Origin: Papaver somniferum
Lineage: Eukaryota; Streptophyta; Magnoliopsida; Ranunculales; Papaveraceae
DNA length: 64,000 bases
Reading direction: 5' to 3'
NCBI RefSeq assembly: GCF_003573695.1
Contig: NC_039361.1
Location: forward strand, 103,108,279-103,172,278
Position 1 is the stretch's first letter; each line of letters begins with the position of its first letter. The notes beneath the pieces were generated by a model. That model was not told the origin of the DNA, ran no database searches, and saw nothing but the letters and a program-made list of their open reading frames with translations. Below, one piece after another: positions 10,502 to 22,029 of the stretch. The position numbers were made by a program, and so were the translations under genes.

Positions 10502-12695
10502 ATGTCTGATCGTCATCGGGTCCCATACCAAACTCCGCCATCGAGCCCCTACAGGTCTCCACATAGAAGTCCAGATATATCTCCACCGAAGGGTGGTCCA
10601 TTTAAGTATACCCAACCATATCCACGGGCACAGAAAGTTTCGTCATCTTCGGGTCCAAGGGTTGCCATTACGAAGAAAGGGGATCCACCGAAGGGGTCTA
10701 GGTATGCGGTTAATCGTCATGTGGCTCATTCCTCTTCACATCGTGTTGATCCAAGAAATGTGCATCACTCTTCTCCTCACCGTTCTGAATCGCTGAATGT
10801 TCAACCTCTTAGAACCATGCTGGGTTGCACGAACGCTCCATTTTTTGAGCAGTGTCCGTGTCCGACGCACCAATTTGCGCGTCCTGCGCGCATCTGGTTT
10901 GGACGCACCGATGACGCGTGTCCGACGCCTTTTTTTTCATTTTCATTTAAACTTCTTCCTTTATTTTTACTATTATTAACCAAATGAAGAAAGACAAACA
11001 TTCAGATCAATAATTTAGGTCTTTATTAGGGTTTTGTAATTGGAAATGACATCACGTATACCCTTAGTTGGGCATGTGTAGTTCTAAGAATGCATTTTGA
11101 TTGTGTCATGTGTTTAATAGTGATTAGTGACTGATTGTTTGACCTTCGGCGTGTATAAACAAACAATATCTTCTTTTCTTTTGAAATTTATAAACATGTA
11201 GCATCATTTTCTAATTTTTAGGATCGAAATACTTGACTTTGTTGTATAAATACATGATTATATATATAAATAATATATAAATAAAATATGTATACATGTG
11301 TCCGCGTCCTAGTTTTTTGAGAATTTTGTAGTGTCCGCGTCAGCGTCGTGTCGTGTCCGCGTCTACGCGTCCGCGTCTGTGCAACCCAGGAACCATGCCT
11401 CCTCAAACCACGATGCCTCATTCGGGTTCTAAAGCTTCGCAATCCACTGCTGTGGTGAAAGAATCTTTTGATAAAGTAACTGCACCCATGGCAGAACCTC
11501 CCAGGAATCCACCGGTCGAAAGGAAAGGTTCGGATATAAGTCCTCCCAGGACGAAGAAGCCATCGTTGAGTGAACCCGCTAGCCCTGATACTTCCCTGTT
11601 CATACGAAGCATTTCGGTGGGAAAGAAAAAGGTTACTTTCAAGCATGTTGATCTCGAAGTATTCAAGGCGAAGCATGACCTCGAGTTCTTTGATGTTAAG
11701 TTCTATGCACCAGACGATGATCTTACCTATGATATGATCGTGAACTATCAGTACGACGACCATCATTTGCTGACTACTGTGGGGGCTTTCGAAGCGGGTT
11801 TGATGTTTCCCTTGTATAAGTCGGGGGATTCCTTCTATTATGATGTTCTGCCCGAACGCGAAGGTTCTACTCAAAATACTCATTGTCGCTCGGTAGTGCA
11901 GCTAAGTGGGAATTATCTTCGTACTTTGAAGGAGTGTTATCTTCGAAGCAAGGGTGAGACGATGATGACCTGCTATACTCCTGATCCTGCTGAGAGAGAT
12001 TTGTATACTCCTGCCAATTTTAACGCTTTCTTTTGGAGATTACATCAACAGTAGAAATCGCAAGCCATGGAGTGTAGGTCTTCGTACGATTCCTGCTTCT
12101 CATGGTGAAGTTCGTCTTTTAAGTGAAGTGAGTGATTCGAAGCTTCGCTACGTTCCTAGTACCGAAGGGACTTCTCAACAGAAGCTTTTTCCCAACCGTG
12201 AAAAGCTTAAGTGTGACCATGATTATGAATGGCATTCCACAGTCATCGAAGTTGTTGGTCCTTGTGCTTATGGATGGGTGCCTGGTACACATGGATGGCG
12301 TCCTGTTGCTGGTAGTCAGCCTCGTGATAACGCTCTTGCTCACTACAGTGACTTCTGCCCCTGGCGGTTGAATTTCGATGGTTTGAACTTTGATTATGTC
12401 GTTGACGCTGCTGATGAAGACGAAAGCTCCGATGTTGTCCTTCCTTCGAAGGGTAATGCCGCTTCCAAGGTATGGTCCCTTATGTTGCCCATTTTATTCT
12501 TAGTGTAAGGTAACTCGAAGGATAGAGAAAATAGTTGGTGTACTGACATGTTGGGTGTTATATCCTTAGGAAAAGAAGAACAAGAAGATAGGCGCGGTTC
12601 AGTCTTCCACTGCCCTTGCAGAGGAAACAGACGTTCATGATGAGGTTACCAGCCCCGTAAATGATGATGATCTTGAGGATGAAAGTCGTATGTGA
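10502..12695 (+). pseudogene. Spliced accessory gene on the strand opposite to element C, broken by a hAT insertion and a frameshift
   Basis: An ATG at 10502 follows a splice-acceptor-like CCCCTTGTAG. The N-terminal part is rich in Ser, Pro, Arg and His (repeated SPHRS). The frame stays open to 10819, where a 570-bp MITE sits, and resumes in phase at 11398 beyond the target duplication. It then encodes a globular part with KHDLEFFDVKFYAPDDD and later GPCAYGWVPGTHGWRP. The reading frame slips by one base near 12034. A 100-bp intron (12470-12569, AAG/GTATGG to CCTTAG) is in phase with a lysine-rich last exon that ends with TGA at 12693. I do not recognise the family. Its position, antisense between pol and the 3' LTR, fits the extra antisense ORFs described in Tat-lineage elements. 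Confidence 0.7.
10820..11389. mobile_element. hAT-like MITE inserted in the antisense gene
   Basis: The ends are CTGGGTTGCAC and GTGCAACCCAG, perfect 11-bp inverted repeats. They are flanked by an exact 8-bp duplication, GAACCATG (10812-10819 and 11390-11397). The subterminal regions carry many TCCGCGTC- and TCCGACGC-type repeats, as hAT elements do. No transposase is encoded in the 570 bp. Confidence 0.88.
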
Positions 12696-12790
12696 AGACT
12701 TGAATTATATATCACTCGAAAGTCTATCTATTCTTCTCCTACTTCTTATGAGACAAAAGTCGTATGCTATATAGACTAGATCATATACAC

Positions 12791-14186
12791 TTGATATTTC
12801 AAGCTGAGTATTCATTGCTTATCTTTTACTCGAAATCATGTGTTGGTAAAGCGTTTCTCTTTGATCATACGTGTACTCGTTTGGGCATGGTTTTCTCAAA
12901 CTCAGTAAATGTGTACCCAAGTGTATGTGACAAGCTATGTCTTTATATCTAACGGTTGAGAGATATTGGCTTGAATCTAAATCAGGTTTTCATCTAACGG
13001 TGAATAAGGATTGCTTTGTACCTAAGGCAAAACCCTGATTTGAAGGGTTATATATAGGAGACATCTAGCATTGAGCAAACCTAATCCCCATACGACTGTG
13101 CGCTACTAGTGTGCTCGCTAGAGTCGGTCTCCATTAACTCTTGAGTTTCTTCTCTAAACTCAAGTTAACGACTTAAATACTTCATTGGGATTGTGAAGCC
13201 AGACTGATACTACTTTTATCGTAGTTGTGTGATCTGATCTTGCATCTTCTATCGTACGAGTACAATCTATTGATTGTCTTGAGATCGTGATAGTTCTCCG
13301 ATATGCAAGATAAAGAAGTCACAAACATCTTCGTCTCACTGTTTGCGATTCCTCGACAATCCGCTTGTGTAGTCAGGAAGGATTGTAGAGAGGTGATTGA
13401 TTAATCTAGGTTGTTCTTCGGGAATATAAGTCTGGATTGTCAATTGGTTCATGTTACCTTGATTTTATATCTAAAGACGGAACAAAACCTAGGTTTTATC
13501 TGTGGGAGACAAATTTATCCTTTCGATAGACTTTTCTGTGTGGGACAGATTCGTTTATTATCAAGTCTGTGATTTTGGGTTGCAGCAACTCTTAGTTGTG
13601 GGTGAGATCAGCTAAGGGAATCAAGTGCGCAGTATCCTAATGGGATCAGAGGCGTAGGAGTACAACTGTACCTTGTATCAGTGGGAGATTGGTAGGGGTT
13701 CAACTATAGATCAGTCCAAAGTTAGTTTGGAGTAGGCTAGTGTCTGTAGCGGCTTAATACAATGTGTATTCAATCTGGACTAGGTCCCAGGGTTTTTCTG
13801 CATTTTCGGTTTTCTTGTTAACAAAACTTCTGGTGTCTGTGTTATTTCTTTTCCGCATTATATTTTATATAATAGAAATAATACAGTTTGTGCGTTCGTG
13901 ATCATCAACTTCTCTAATCCAACTTTTGGTTGTTGATCGTAGTTGATTGATCCCTGGACATTGGTCTTTGATACCGTCCAAGTTATATCTCTTTCATAAA
14001 GACTTGCTATTGATTTTAGCTTGAGTAGAAATCAAATCGAGAGATTGATATATAAACTCTTTGATATATCTTTTTATTGATTGAGTCTGACTGTCTAGTT
14101 GATTCTCATAAAAAGTATATTGGAGTTTGTCCATACAGATTGCTAAGCGAAATATTAGGTGGTGGTGTTAGACCCCCGCTTTTTCA
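12791..14186 (+). repeat. Probable copia (SIRE-type) solo LTR
   Basis: Foreign sequence separates the end of the antisense gene from the RNase H region of element C. It ends with GACCCCCGCTTTTTCA, a 3' end I recall for plant SIRE-type copia LTRs, where a TGGTATCAGAGC primer site normally follows; none follows here. Flanks are TACAC (left) and CACAC (right), a one-mismatch target duplication. The left end (TTGATATTTCAAGC) is the least certain. It is a lone copy, hence solo LTR. Confidence 0.6.
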
Positions 14187-14666
14187 CACACTAGCGCCAA
14201 GATGAGCTGCTCGATCTTCGTATAATTTCTTTCTGCCGTGTTGAGTGTCTTGCTGACGTAATAAATTAGCTTCTCTATCTTCGTGTTCGTCTTGACTAAT
14301 ACTGCGCTGACCGCATCCTCTGTTGCTGCTATGTAAAGGGCCAAGACCTCATCAGGATCAGGTTTTTGCAGGATCGGGATCTTTGCAAGATATTCTTTGA
14401 TCTTCTGGAAAGCTTCTTCGCATTCTGCGGTCCATTCAAACTTGTTTCCCTTTTTGAGGATGTTGAAGAAATGTTTTCATTTGTACGATGACCTGGCGAT
14501 GAACCTGCCCAAAGCCGCTAGGGATCCGTTGAGCTTTTGAACTTCTTTCAGGTTCTTCGAGGATGGCATCTCCACGATGGCATGGATCTTGGCTGGATCT
14601 ACTTCGATGCCCTTCTTCGTCACTAGGTATCCGAGGAACTTCCCTGAGGTAACGTAGAATGTGCAT
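14187..14666 (-). pseudogene. Element C pol: RNase H region
   Basis: After the RT segment the minus strand encodes the RT connection and RNase H region typical of gypsy elements. Readable pieces are LGYLVTKKGIEVDPAKI, FEWTAECEEAFQKIKEYL and VSKTLNTAERNYTKIEQL. At least one frame break separates it from RT (near 14667), and a stop interrupts the early part near 14480. It is cut at 14186 by the solo LTR. No integrase follows on the far side. The RNase H role is to remove RNA from the RNA:DNA hybrid during reverse transcription; this copy cannot be active. Confidence 0.75.
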
Positions 14667-14668
14667 TT

Positions 14669-15394
14669 TTATGGGTTTATTTTCATGTTGTGATTCCTCA
14701 TTGTTTCAAAGATATTCCTCAGGTCCTGATGGTGGTCCTTACGAAGCTTACTTTTGACAAGCATATCGTCAACATAGAATTCTAGGGTGTTCCCGATCCA
14801 AGGCTTGAAGATAGTATCAACTATCCTCTGGTATGTTGCCCCTGCATTTCTAAGTCCGAAGGGCATCCTTGTGTAACAATAGAGGCCGTGCGGGGTGTAG
14901 AATGTTGTGTGTTGTTGATCTTTTTCTAAAAGGACTACTTGGTTGTAGCCATAATATCCATCCATGAATGACAGTTCTTTGTATCCTTCGACGGCTTCCT
15001 CCAATTGATCGATACCTGGGAGCGGGTAACTATCCTTCGGACACGCCTTATTGAGGTTGGTGAAATCGATGCAGATTCTTACTCCTCCGTTCTTCTTTGG
15101 CATTATGACCATGTTCGATATCCATGTTGGGTATTTGAACTCCTTGATGAATCCTTCTTCTAACAATTTGCGGATCTCCTTCTCGATTTCTTGGTGGTAC
15201 TCTGGTGCTACTTTTCGTATTTTTTTCCTGAAGGGGGGTGTGCCAGGATTTATACAAAGTTCGTGTCGAATTATCTTTTGATCAATCCTTGGCATGTCCC
15301 CTAACTTCCACGCAAAGACATTCATGTATTCCATGAGTAATTTGATTAGAGAAATCTCTCTTTCTTTATCCATTAAAGTTCCTATCTTGATCAT
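14669..15394 (-). pseudogene. Element C pol: reverse transcriptase
   Basis: This 241-codon frame carries the gypsy RT core in order: the N-terminal segment PPFRKKIRKVAPE, VRICIDFTNLNKACPKD, then SFMDGYYGYNQV, MPFGLRNAGATYQR and the catalytic EFYVDDMLVKS box. NKACPKD and YVDDMLVKS are typical of the Athila/Tat branch. The frame stops near 14669 where RNase H should continue, so the polyprotein is broken. The catalytic aspartates (FMD and VDD) are intact. It would copy element RNA into DNA inside the particle. Confidence 0.93.
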
Positions 15395-15731
15395 CTTCGG
15401 ATTTTATTTGATCCCTATATTAATCTCCTTCACGGGTTCTAAAGGTGTGAACGTAGGCTTCGGTTCCCCTAGGAGAGGGAAATTATTTAATTTCTATTTG
15501 GCAGGCTCTTCAGATTCCTTAGCCATCGAATTACTTGCCTCAGCGTTTAGAACGATGCTCTCCTTCGTCAGATTCCTTCCAGAAAACTTCTTCGAGATAA
15601 AGATCAATTGCCTTCTCCTTCGCAGCCTCTTTGTTTCGGGCTCTTCGGTATTTTCGCTACTCATCTTGTTCGTTATTGAGCTGATTTTGTAGAGCCTGGC
15701 ATGCCTGAGCGGTGAACTGATCTCCCTTTGT

Positions 15732-16223
15732 TTACATTACCCCTTCGGGTGTTGGAAATCTAAGGTACTGATAGGTCGCTGCTACTCCCTTGAGCTGGTG
15801 CACCCATCTTCGGCCAATGATGGCGTCATAGGGGGAAGGAGCGTACACCACACTGAAACGAGTGTCAAATTTCATTGGTCCTGCGTCCACTTGCAAAACA
15901 ATGTCTCCTAACGACTTTGTAGGTGCCCCATTGAAACCGTAAATCGTATAATACGAAGACATCAGTTGCTCATCGTTAAGCTCCATTCGCTTGAATGTGT
16001 CGTAGAATAGAACGTTAACCGAACTCCCTCCATCAATGAGGATCTTCTTGGTATTGCACCCTGCCACTGGTAAGGTAAGGACCAAGGGATCGTTGTGATC
16101 TTCCATATCTTCCTCGATGTCTTCTGCATCGAAGGTTACAAGTGCGTTCATCTCGTGTTCGTCCACTTCTACCCCCTCGATCTTGTATAGTTCACAATAG
16201 TCTTCGAATTGTTTCCTTAACAT
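15732..16223 (-). pseudogene. Element C pol: aspartic protease
   Basis: This 163-codon frame contains KKILIDGGSSVNVLF, the retropepsin active site in the DGGSS form used by Tat-type gypsy elements, then IYGFNGAPTKSLGDIVL and YDAIIGRRWVHQLKG. It would cleave the gag-pol polyprotein. Between it and RT (15395-15731) the minus strand has no long frame, so gag-pol is no longer continuous. The catalytic Asp is present. Confidence 0.88.
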
Positions 16224-16239
16224 TTTCCCTATTTGTGCT

Positions 16240-16497
16240 GTCAGCGAGGGTCATGTATCTTCAGAACATGAGAAGGTGTTGAGTGTTCGGTTTCCCTCTG
16301 GCAGTTGAACTTGCTTGCTTCGCTTGGCCCTATCTTCGTTATCTTCCTTCTATATGTACTGCTTGAGGTCACCTGCGTCAATCAACTTTTGGATCATTAT
16401 CTTGAGATTCTTGCATTTCTCGGTCTGGTGGACGTTGAAATAGTGATATTCGCAGCAGTCTCTTGATTTCTCGGACCTAGGGGCTGCTTCCCTTTGG
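16240..16497 (-). pseudogene. Element C gag: C-terminal fragment next to the element B insertion
   Basis: The minus strand encodes CEYHYFNVHQTEKCKNLK and LIDAGDLKQYI, the zinc-knuckle-like end of Tat/Ogre gag. It is separated from the rest of gag (25429-27120) by element B, whose ACCAT duplication marks the break. Several stop codons lie in this stretch. Confidence 0.7.
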
Positions 16498-16502
16498 ACC
16501 AT

Positions 16503-19067
16503 TGGCAGGGCCCCGAAAGGTGTATATAAAATGAAGCAATAAAGACGGGCCTACAGTAATACCGCAAGTGCACGGTCGTCGGTTGTAGCTCGTGCAAGTA
16601 CGGGTCGATCCACAGAGATCGGGTGTGTTTTGGAAGTGTTTTAGCTAATTGGGTTCCTAGTTTGCTATTGGGCTATGAAGCCTTTTGGCTTAAATTGGGC
16701 TTTGAATACTAATGGGTTTGAATGCCCTTTGAATGAATTGGGCTTAGTGGGTTTGTTAACAGTAAAATGAACTGAGCTTGGGCTCAGTTATCTTTGAAGT
16801 CTAAATGGGCTTTGGCCTGAACTTGGGCTCAATAGTTCACTTGTGAATTGGGCTCAGTGTCTTTTGTTGTGAACTGGGCTTTGGTTTTAATGAAATGGGC
16901 CTCAGTGAACTAAACCTTGGGCTTTTGTTTCAGTTAAGGATCTGGGCCTTTGGGCCTCACTGATTTGAACTTGGGCTCAGTTGGATGGGATCTGAGCTTG
17001 GCTGCAGGAACTGGACTTGGCTTGGCAGGGGAAGTGGAGTGGCAGCACCAGGTAGTAGCTTGGCAGCAGCAACAGCAGGGAAGGCAGCAGCACAAGTGCT
17101 GCACAGCAGCTGCAGATGAGTTGCAGCAGCAGCTGCACAAGCAGTGCACAGGAAAGCAATACAGTAGCACTAGAAAGGAATGCAGCAGCAAACAAAGTTG
17201 CAGCAGCAGCTGCAGCTGCTCAAGCAGTCAAGAAATGAAGTAGCAATGCAGCAGCAGAAGTGGCAGGAATAGGCAGCAGGAACTGCAGAAAAGCAGCAAA
17301 AGAATGCACAAGCAATGGAAAGGAAAGCAAAACAAGAGAGTTGCAGGGCAGATGGAATAAGAGAAGCAACAGAGCAAAAGCAATGGAAAAACTAAACAGC
17401 AACAACAGGATGAACAAAAACAAAACAAAACAAGATGAACCAAGGCCTAAGGCCAAGGGCAGGGTTGTGGTGAAGCTGAAATGAAGCAAGGCTAGGCTAA
17501 GGCATTCAGGAGGTATACTAAAAGAATGGGAAGAGAACTAGCTTGCTATAAGCACTAGTTTCTCCCAATGCACAATCAACACTGCAACCTAAGCATACAA
17601 AAGGAATGGTAAGAAAATCAGCTTGCTATGAGCACTGATTTCTTCCATTGCACAATCAACACATTGCTTCACAGAAATCTAGCCTAGCATTCCATCAATT
17701 GTGATAGCAAACAAACATGACAGGAACATTAACAAACATCAAACCTATTGGTAAAATTTAACATTTAACTAACAGCAAGTTTAACAGCAAATTTAGCAAG
17801 TTTAACATAATCAGTGAACATAACAGTGAACATTTAACAGTGAAAAGAATTAACAGTACATTTAACATTTAACAGAACAAAGCAAGAAATTAACAGTGAA
17901 TAACATAAGCACATAAGCACATTTAACAGTGAAACATGAATATTTAACAGGACATGAAAGTCCTGGATGTTGGCTACTCCAAGCATGTCTCTATTACACA
18001 CCAATCAACCTAATTTATACACAATATCTTTTTCCCCCAAAACAGTGAACTAGGGTTTGGTGAAAATTGAAATTAGGTTTTACCTAATCACTGATAGCAC
18101 TCAATAGCTTCGACCCAATCTTCCTTGTCATCTTCTCTTGCTTCCCATACCTCCAATTGATCTATATCATCAACTAATTTCACCAACTCACTCTTAGGGT
18201 TCAGTGGTGAGAGAATGGGCGAAATTAGTTGTTTGATAGAGATTAGAACGTGATATAGGTGATGGGTCGAGTGTGTATGATGATTTGAGAAGAGATGGTG
18301 GTGTTTGGTGGCGTCAGGGAGTGGTGGTGATGATGGTGGTGCGGCAGGGAAGGAGGTGGTTCTGCAGAGAGGTACGGTGGAGAAGAAAGTGGCTCGACTG
18401 GTTGGGAGAGGGGTTGTTTGGTTAGGTGGATGGGTTCGGGTGATAGGGTGTGAGGCGGCTGCATCGAGTCTTGATGTTCTGTGACTCTGAGCTGCGAGAT
18501 GCGAAGATGGTAGGTAGATCGGACGGTGATGCGGAGTCAAGCGATGAGCGACCGTTGGATTATATGATACAAAAAATGAACGGTACTTGATGGAGTTAGG
18601 TACTGTAGTGTAGGCGGAGATATCAAACTTGATGCACAGCAAGGGAGCGACCGTTGGATTCAACTACCATCTAATCTGAAGGCTTGGAATTTCAGCGCTG
18701 TGGTGCTCGGCAGAGACTTCAGATTTGATGCTCTATGAAGGAGCGACCGTCGGATGCTTCTGAGAAATGATCTGATGGCTGAGAACGGAGGCGCTTTTGT
18801 GTGTAGAAAATGAGGTTGTGCGCACCATTCTTCGCGGCTTCCTTGCGTAATTTCTCCCGGCTTTTCACTACTTTTCTGCTCTTTTCGCTCCGCGACTCAT
18901 CCGAACTTTATTTATTACCTAAAAATGCAAAATTAATTAATAAAAATATTTATTCTTGAAAACAATGAAAATACAGAATATGGGATAAAATGTAGAATTA
19001 ATGCATAAAAGATGAGTTAAAATGCCAACAAAAAGGGATAAATATATACAATATTTGGCACTCATCA
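16503..19067 (-). repeat. 3' LTR of element B (2565 bp)
   Basis: It matches 22852-25423 except for a few substitutions and short indels, for example GGGCAGATGG against GGGAAGATGG and a 4-base difference near 18410. It contains a TGGGC(T/C)-rich stretch (16640-16990) and a CAG-rich stretch (17040-17290). Confidence 0.95.
17040..17290. repeat. CAG/GCAGCAG-rich low-complexity stretch in LTR B
   Basis: Irregular GCAGCA, GCAGCTGCA and AGCAGCAG runs, repeated in the second LTR at 23389-23640. They create glutamine- or leucine-rich open frames on both strands, which I regard as chance frames. Confidence 0.85.
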
Positions 19068-19728
19068 AATACCCCCAAACCTGAATTTTACTTGTCCTCA
19101 AGTAAAACAAACTAAGGAAATCCTAACTATACCACTGTCGCTGGTCTCTCGAATGCATTTAGCGTATGCACTAAGCCTTTTAAACCACTAAGTGTCCCTA
19201 GTGGACGAGTTGAAGTCTCGTGAAGGTTTACCAGAGGTGTGCCTACAAAACCTAAGGACAAAATATAAGCTCAGATTCCATCAAAGTGACATGTGCAAAA
19301 CAGTTAAGCTCACAGCAAAATGGAGATGTCAATCTAGCTATCGAAGGCACAATCCTAGCACTGATAACAAATAAAGACATGTGATAAGAGTGTAAAGTGT
19401 ATCTACACATGTGTAAAGAAAGATCTGAAGTCATGACTACTAATCACCAAGAGATAGTTTCTCAGGCTAAGAACTGAGGTCGAAATCTAGCTAGCTGTCC
19501 GGACTTTACGAGAATTGTGAATGAGTTGGAGGTATTTCACAATTCTCGCGTTGTACATCAATGGCATACACCCTCCTTGCTTATTACAAAAAACAACAAA
19601 AGATGACTATTTACATGACTCTTATTTATATTGAAATCTCTTTTTATTTTTGGAACAAGAGATGATGGAATTGATAAATACTTGATTTTTTTGTATTTTT
19701 CTGATATTTTTTTCTGAATATATACATC

Positions 19729-19767
<39 letters not shown>
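19729..19767. repeat. Poly-T run in element B
   Basis: About 39 T residues on the plus strand, in the 3' untranslated part of the element. The matching place in element A (1365-1400) has a T-rich TTTTTTATT repeat instead, so the tract is unstable between relatives. Confidence 0.9.
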
Positions 19768-19771
<4 letters not shown>

Positions 19772-20522
19772 GATACATTTTTGATATATGTACAAAAGGA
19801 AACAAAAATTACATGACACTTTGCAAGAGGTAGCCCTTTTTGATGCACCCAGTTAAATTCGATGGTTGTCTTTCTTAATGTAACCTCCATCTTCTATCCC
19901 AACCAACCAAAGAACAAGCTAGTCAAGTTTCGTTCAGTATTCTAAAGTGATTGGCAATCGTAACTTCCTATCCAACACCTTGAAGATCGAGGCTATACAT
20001 GTATTGGTAGATCGTGCGCGTGCAAATTTCTTATCACTATGTGAATTGTGCTAGAATCAGGGTGCCTAAATATCTAGACTAAGACTCCTAATAAAAATAC
20101 ATATTTGCACAAGAGTCAACATTTCGAGGTAAATGAGCTCCATTTTTATGATTTTTTTTCATTTTTTAATTTTTTTTGAATTTTTGATTTTTCAATTAAA
20201 TTTTTTTTTTTTTTTCAAAAAGAAGAAGGAGTTTGTTTTCAATTATGGCAAATTATCATGGTATCTACTCTATACCCCCAAACCTAAACTAAACATTGTC
20301 CTCAATGTTTCAAAATATGGAAAAGATTAAAATGCAACATATGGAAAGGGACATGCTGAGTAGAGTAAAAGGAAAGAGAATACTCGATTGTACGGTGAAA
20401 GCAGAATTAAAACTCCGTTATTCAAGGCAAAAATCCAACATATTTCAGCCGAGATCATATTGGATTAGCAAAGTATATACAAAAGGAACAAAAGGGTTTT
20501 TAAGAAATTTTTATCTACTGGA

Positions 20523-22025
20523 TTATATACAAAAAAATTCACCATACACTAACAATCTAAAGAGTTGAGGATCAACCCACAAGACAAAGTGTAGAGACAA
20601 AGGAAGATTCAAAACACTAAAATTGGACTTAAATGGGAATGCGAGTGAAAAACCGAATGAATCACCCCTAAACCAAAATTTTTCAACAGGTTTACTTTTA
20701 AGCACAAAATCTTTTAATTTTAAGGGTTCAGGATTCAAAAGGTCTAACTCATAATGGACTGTTTTCGGGATGGGCAAAGATGAAATTTCCAACTGTGGCT
20801 CTTTAAAAGTGTTATATTTTGAAGCAAAATAGTCCAAGAGGACTTGGGAAGCACACAGTTCCAATCCTAGATTAGGCATTTTCAGAAAAATTGGTTTTAC
20901 AATGTTGGTACAAACCAAATCTAGGTTGGGTGGAAGGCCAACAGATTGTGACTCATGTAGGAGAATAGGCATATCATTATCAATCAAATCAAAATCTTCT
21001 AAATCATCTACACATGTCACATCATGCTCACAATCATCAATCACATTGGCAAGATTACAATCAGAATTATCAACATCATCAACAGATTTATTCTCGTGTA
21101 TCGGCACATCAGGGGAAACATCACATGGAATACTAGAAGAAATATCATGCATTAAGGTCGGGGCAGAGAAGCCTAATGTATTTGAACCCAAAGGTTCCAT
21201 AACATTTTCAGTATAGACATGTTCTTCTAACATAACATCATAATCATCATCATCATCATGATAGGAATTTTGCAAACTAGGATAATTTTCAATCCTAAGG
21301 TCGGAGCTATTACAAGAATAAAACTCTAATTCATGGGGATGACTCATATCATGTGGTGTTGTTCCTGTTTCCCTAATGGATTCCCATTGATGGGTTTTTT
21401 CTGCAATCTCGGCTAAAAAATTCCATGCATCATCCACAGATTTATCAATAAACTCACCATTACACATAGATTCAACCATGGTTCGAGATTTAAAGTCTAG
21501 TCCCTCATAGAGGATGACGACAAGTCTCCACTTCTCAATTCCATGGTGCGGACATTCACTCAACAAATCATTAAAACGTTCGAAATAGTGAAAAACAGTT
21601 TCCTCATCTAATTGGACAAAACAATTGATATTTTGACGAATAGCGATGGTCCTATGGTGTGGAAAAAAATTTTGGAAAAATTGATTAGTGAGCTGTTCCC
21701 AAGTGGTGATTGATTGTGGTCTCAAACCGTAAAACCATGTTTTGGCCCTTTCTTTTAAAGAAAATGTAAACAAACGCAATTTCAGAGAGTCTTCGGACAA
21801 ATGATCAGGTTGCATAGTCCGACAAATTTGTTCAAACTCCCTCACATGAGTATAGGGGTTCTCAGAATCGAACCCTCGAAATATAGGAAGTATTTGTATC
21901 ATGTTTGCATTTATTTTAAAAGGGTTATTGGTTTGAGGTAAGACAATACATGATAATGGAATTTGTATTGATGGATACATGTATTCATGGAGAGCACGAG
22001 GTTGGTCCATTTTGAAATGACACAA
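20523..22025 (-). CDS. gag: Gag protein of element B
   Basis: An intact 500-residue frame. Residues about 45-215 form a retrotransposon gag core: FRGFDSENPYTHVREFEQIC, LRLFTFSLKERAKTWFYGL, WEQLTNQFFQNFFPHHR and FERFNDLLSECPHHGIEKW. A long Asp-rich acidic middle (about 250-355) follows, then a C-terminal module with PNLGLELCASQVLLDYF and LHFVLWVDPQLFRLLVYGEF. I see no CCHC zinc knuckle. Gag would assemble the particle that holds element RNA. The C-terminal module recurs in element F. It follows a long untranslated leader (22026-22851). The frame is undamaged, fitting the young age of the insertion. Confidence 0.85.
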   Translation of the reverse strand: MCHFKMDQPRALHEYMYPSIQIPLSCIVLPQTNNPFKINANMIQILPIFRGFDSENPYTHVREFEQICRTMQPDHLSEDSLKLRLFTFSLKERAKTWFYGLRPQSITTWEQLTNQFFQNFFPHHRTIAIRQNINCFVQLDEETVFHYFERFNDLLSECPHHGIEKWRLVVILYEGLDFKSRTMVESMCNGEFIDKSVDDAWNFLAEIAEKTHQWESIRETGTTPHDMSHPHELEFYSCNSSDLRIENYPSLQNSYHDDDDDYDVMLEEHVYTENVMEPLGSNTLGFSAPTLMHDISSSIPCDVSPDVPIHENKSVDDVDNSDCNLANVIDDCEHDVTCVDDLEDFDLIDNDMPILLHESQSVGLPPNLDLVCTNIVKPIFLKMPNLGLELCASQVLLDYFASKYNTFKEPQLEISSLPIPKTVHYELDLLNPEPLKLKDFVLKSKPVEKFWFRGDSFGFSLAFPFKSNFSVLNLPLSLHFVLWVDPQLFRLLVYGEFFCI

Positions 22026-22029
22026 AGCC

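Noticed and set aside
16950..17243. Glutamine-rich plus-strand ORF, repeated at 23299-23592
   Set aside because: It lies in a CAG-rich part of LTR B that is open on several frames and both strands; no start context or family support.
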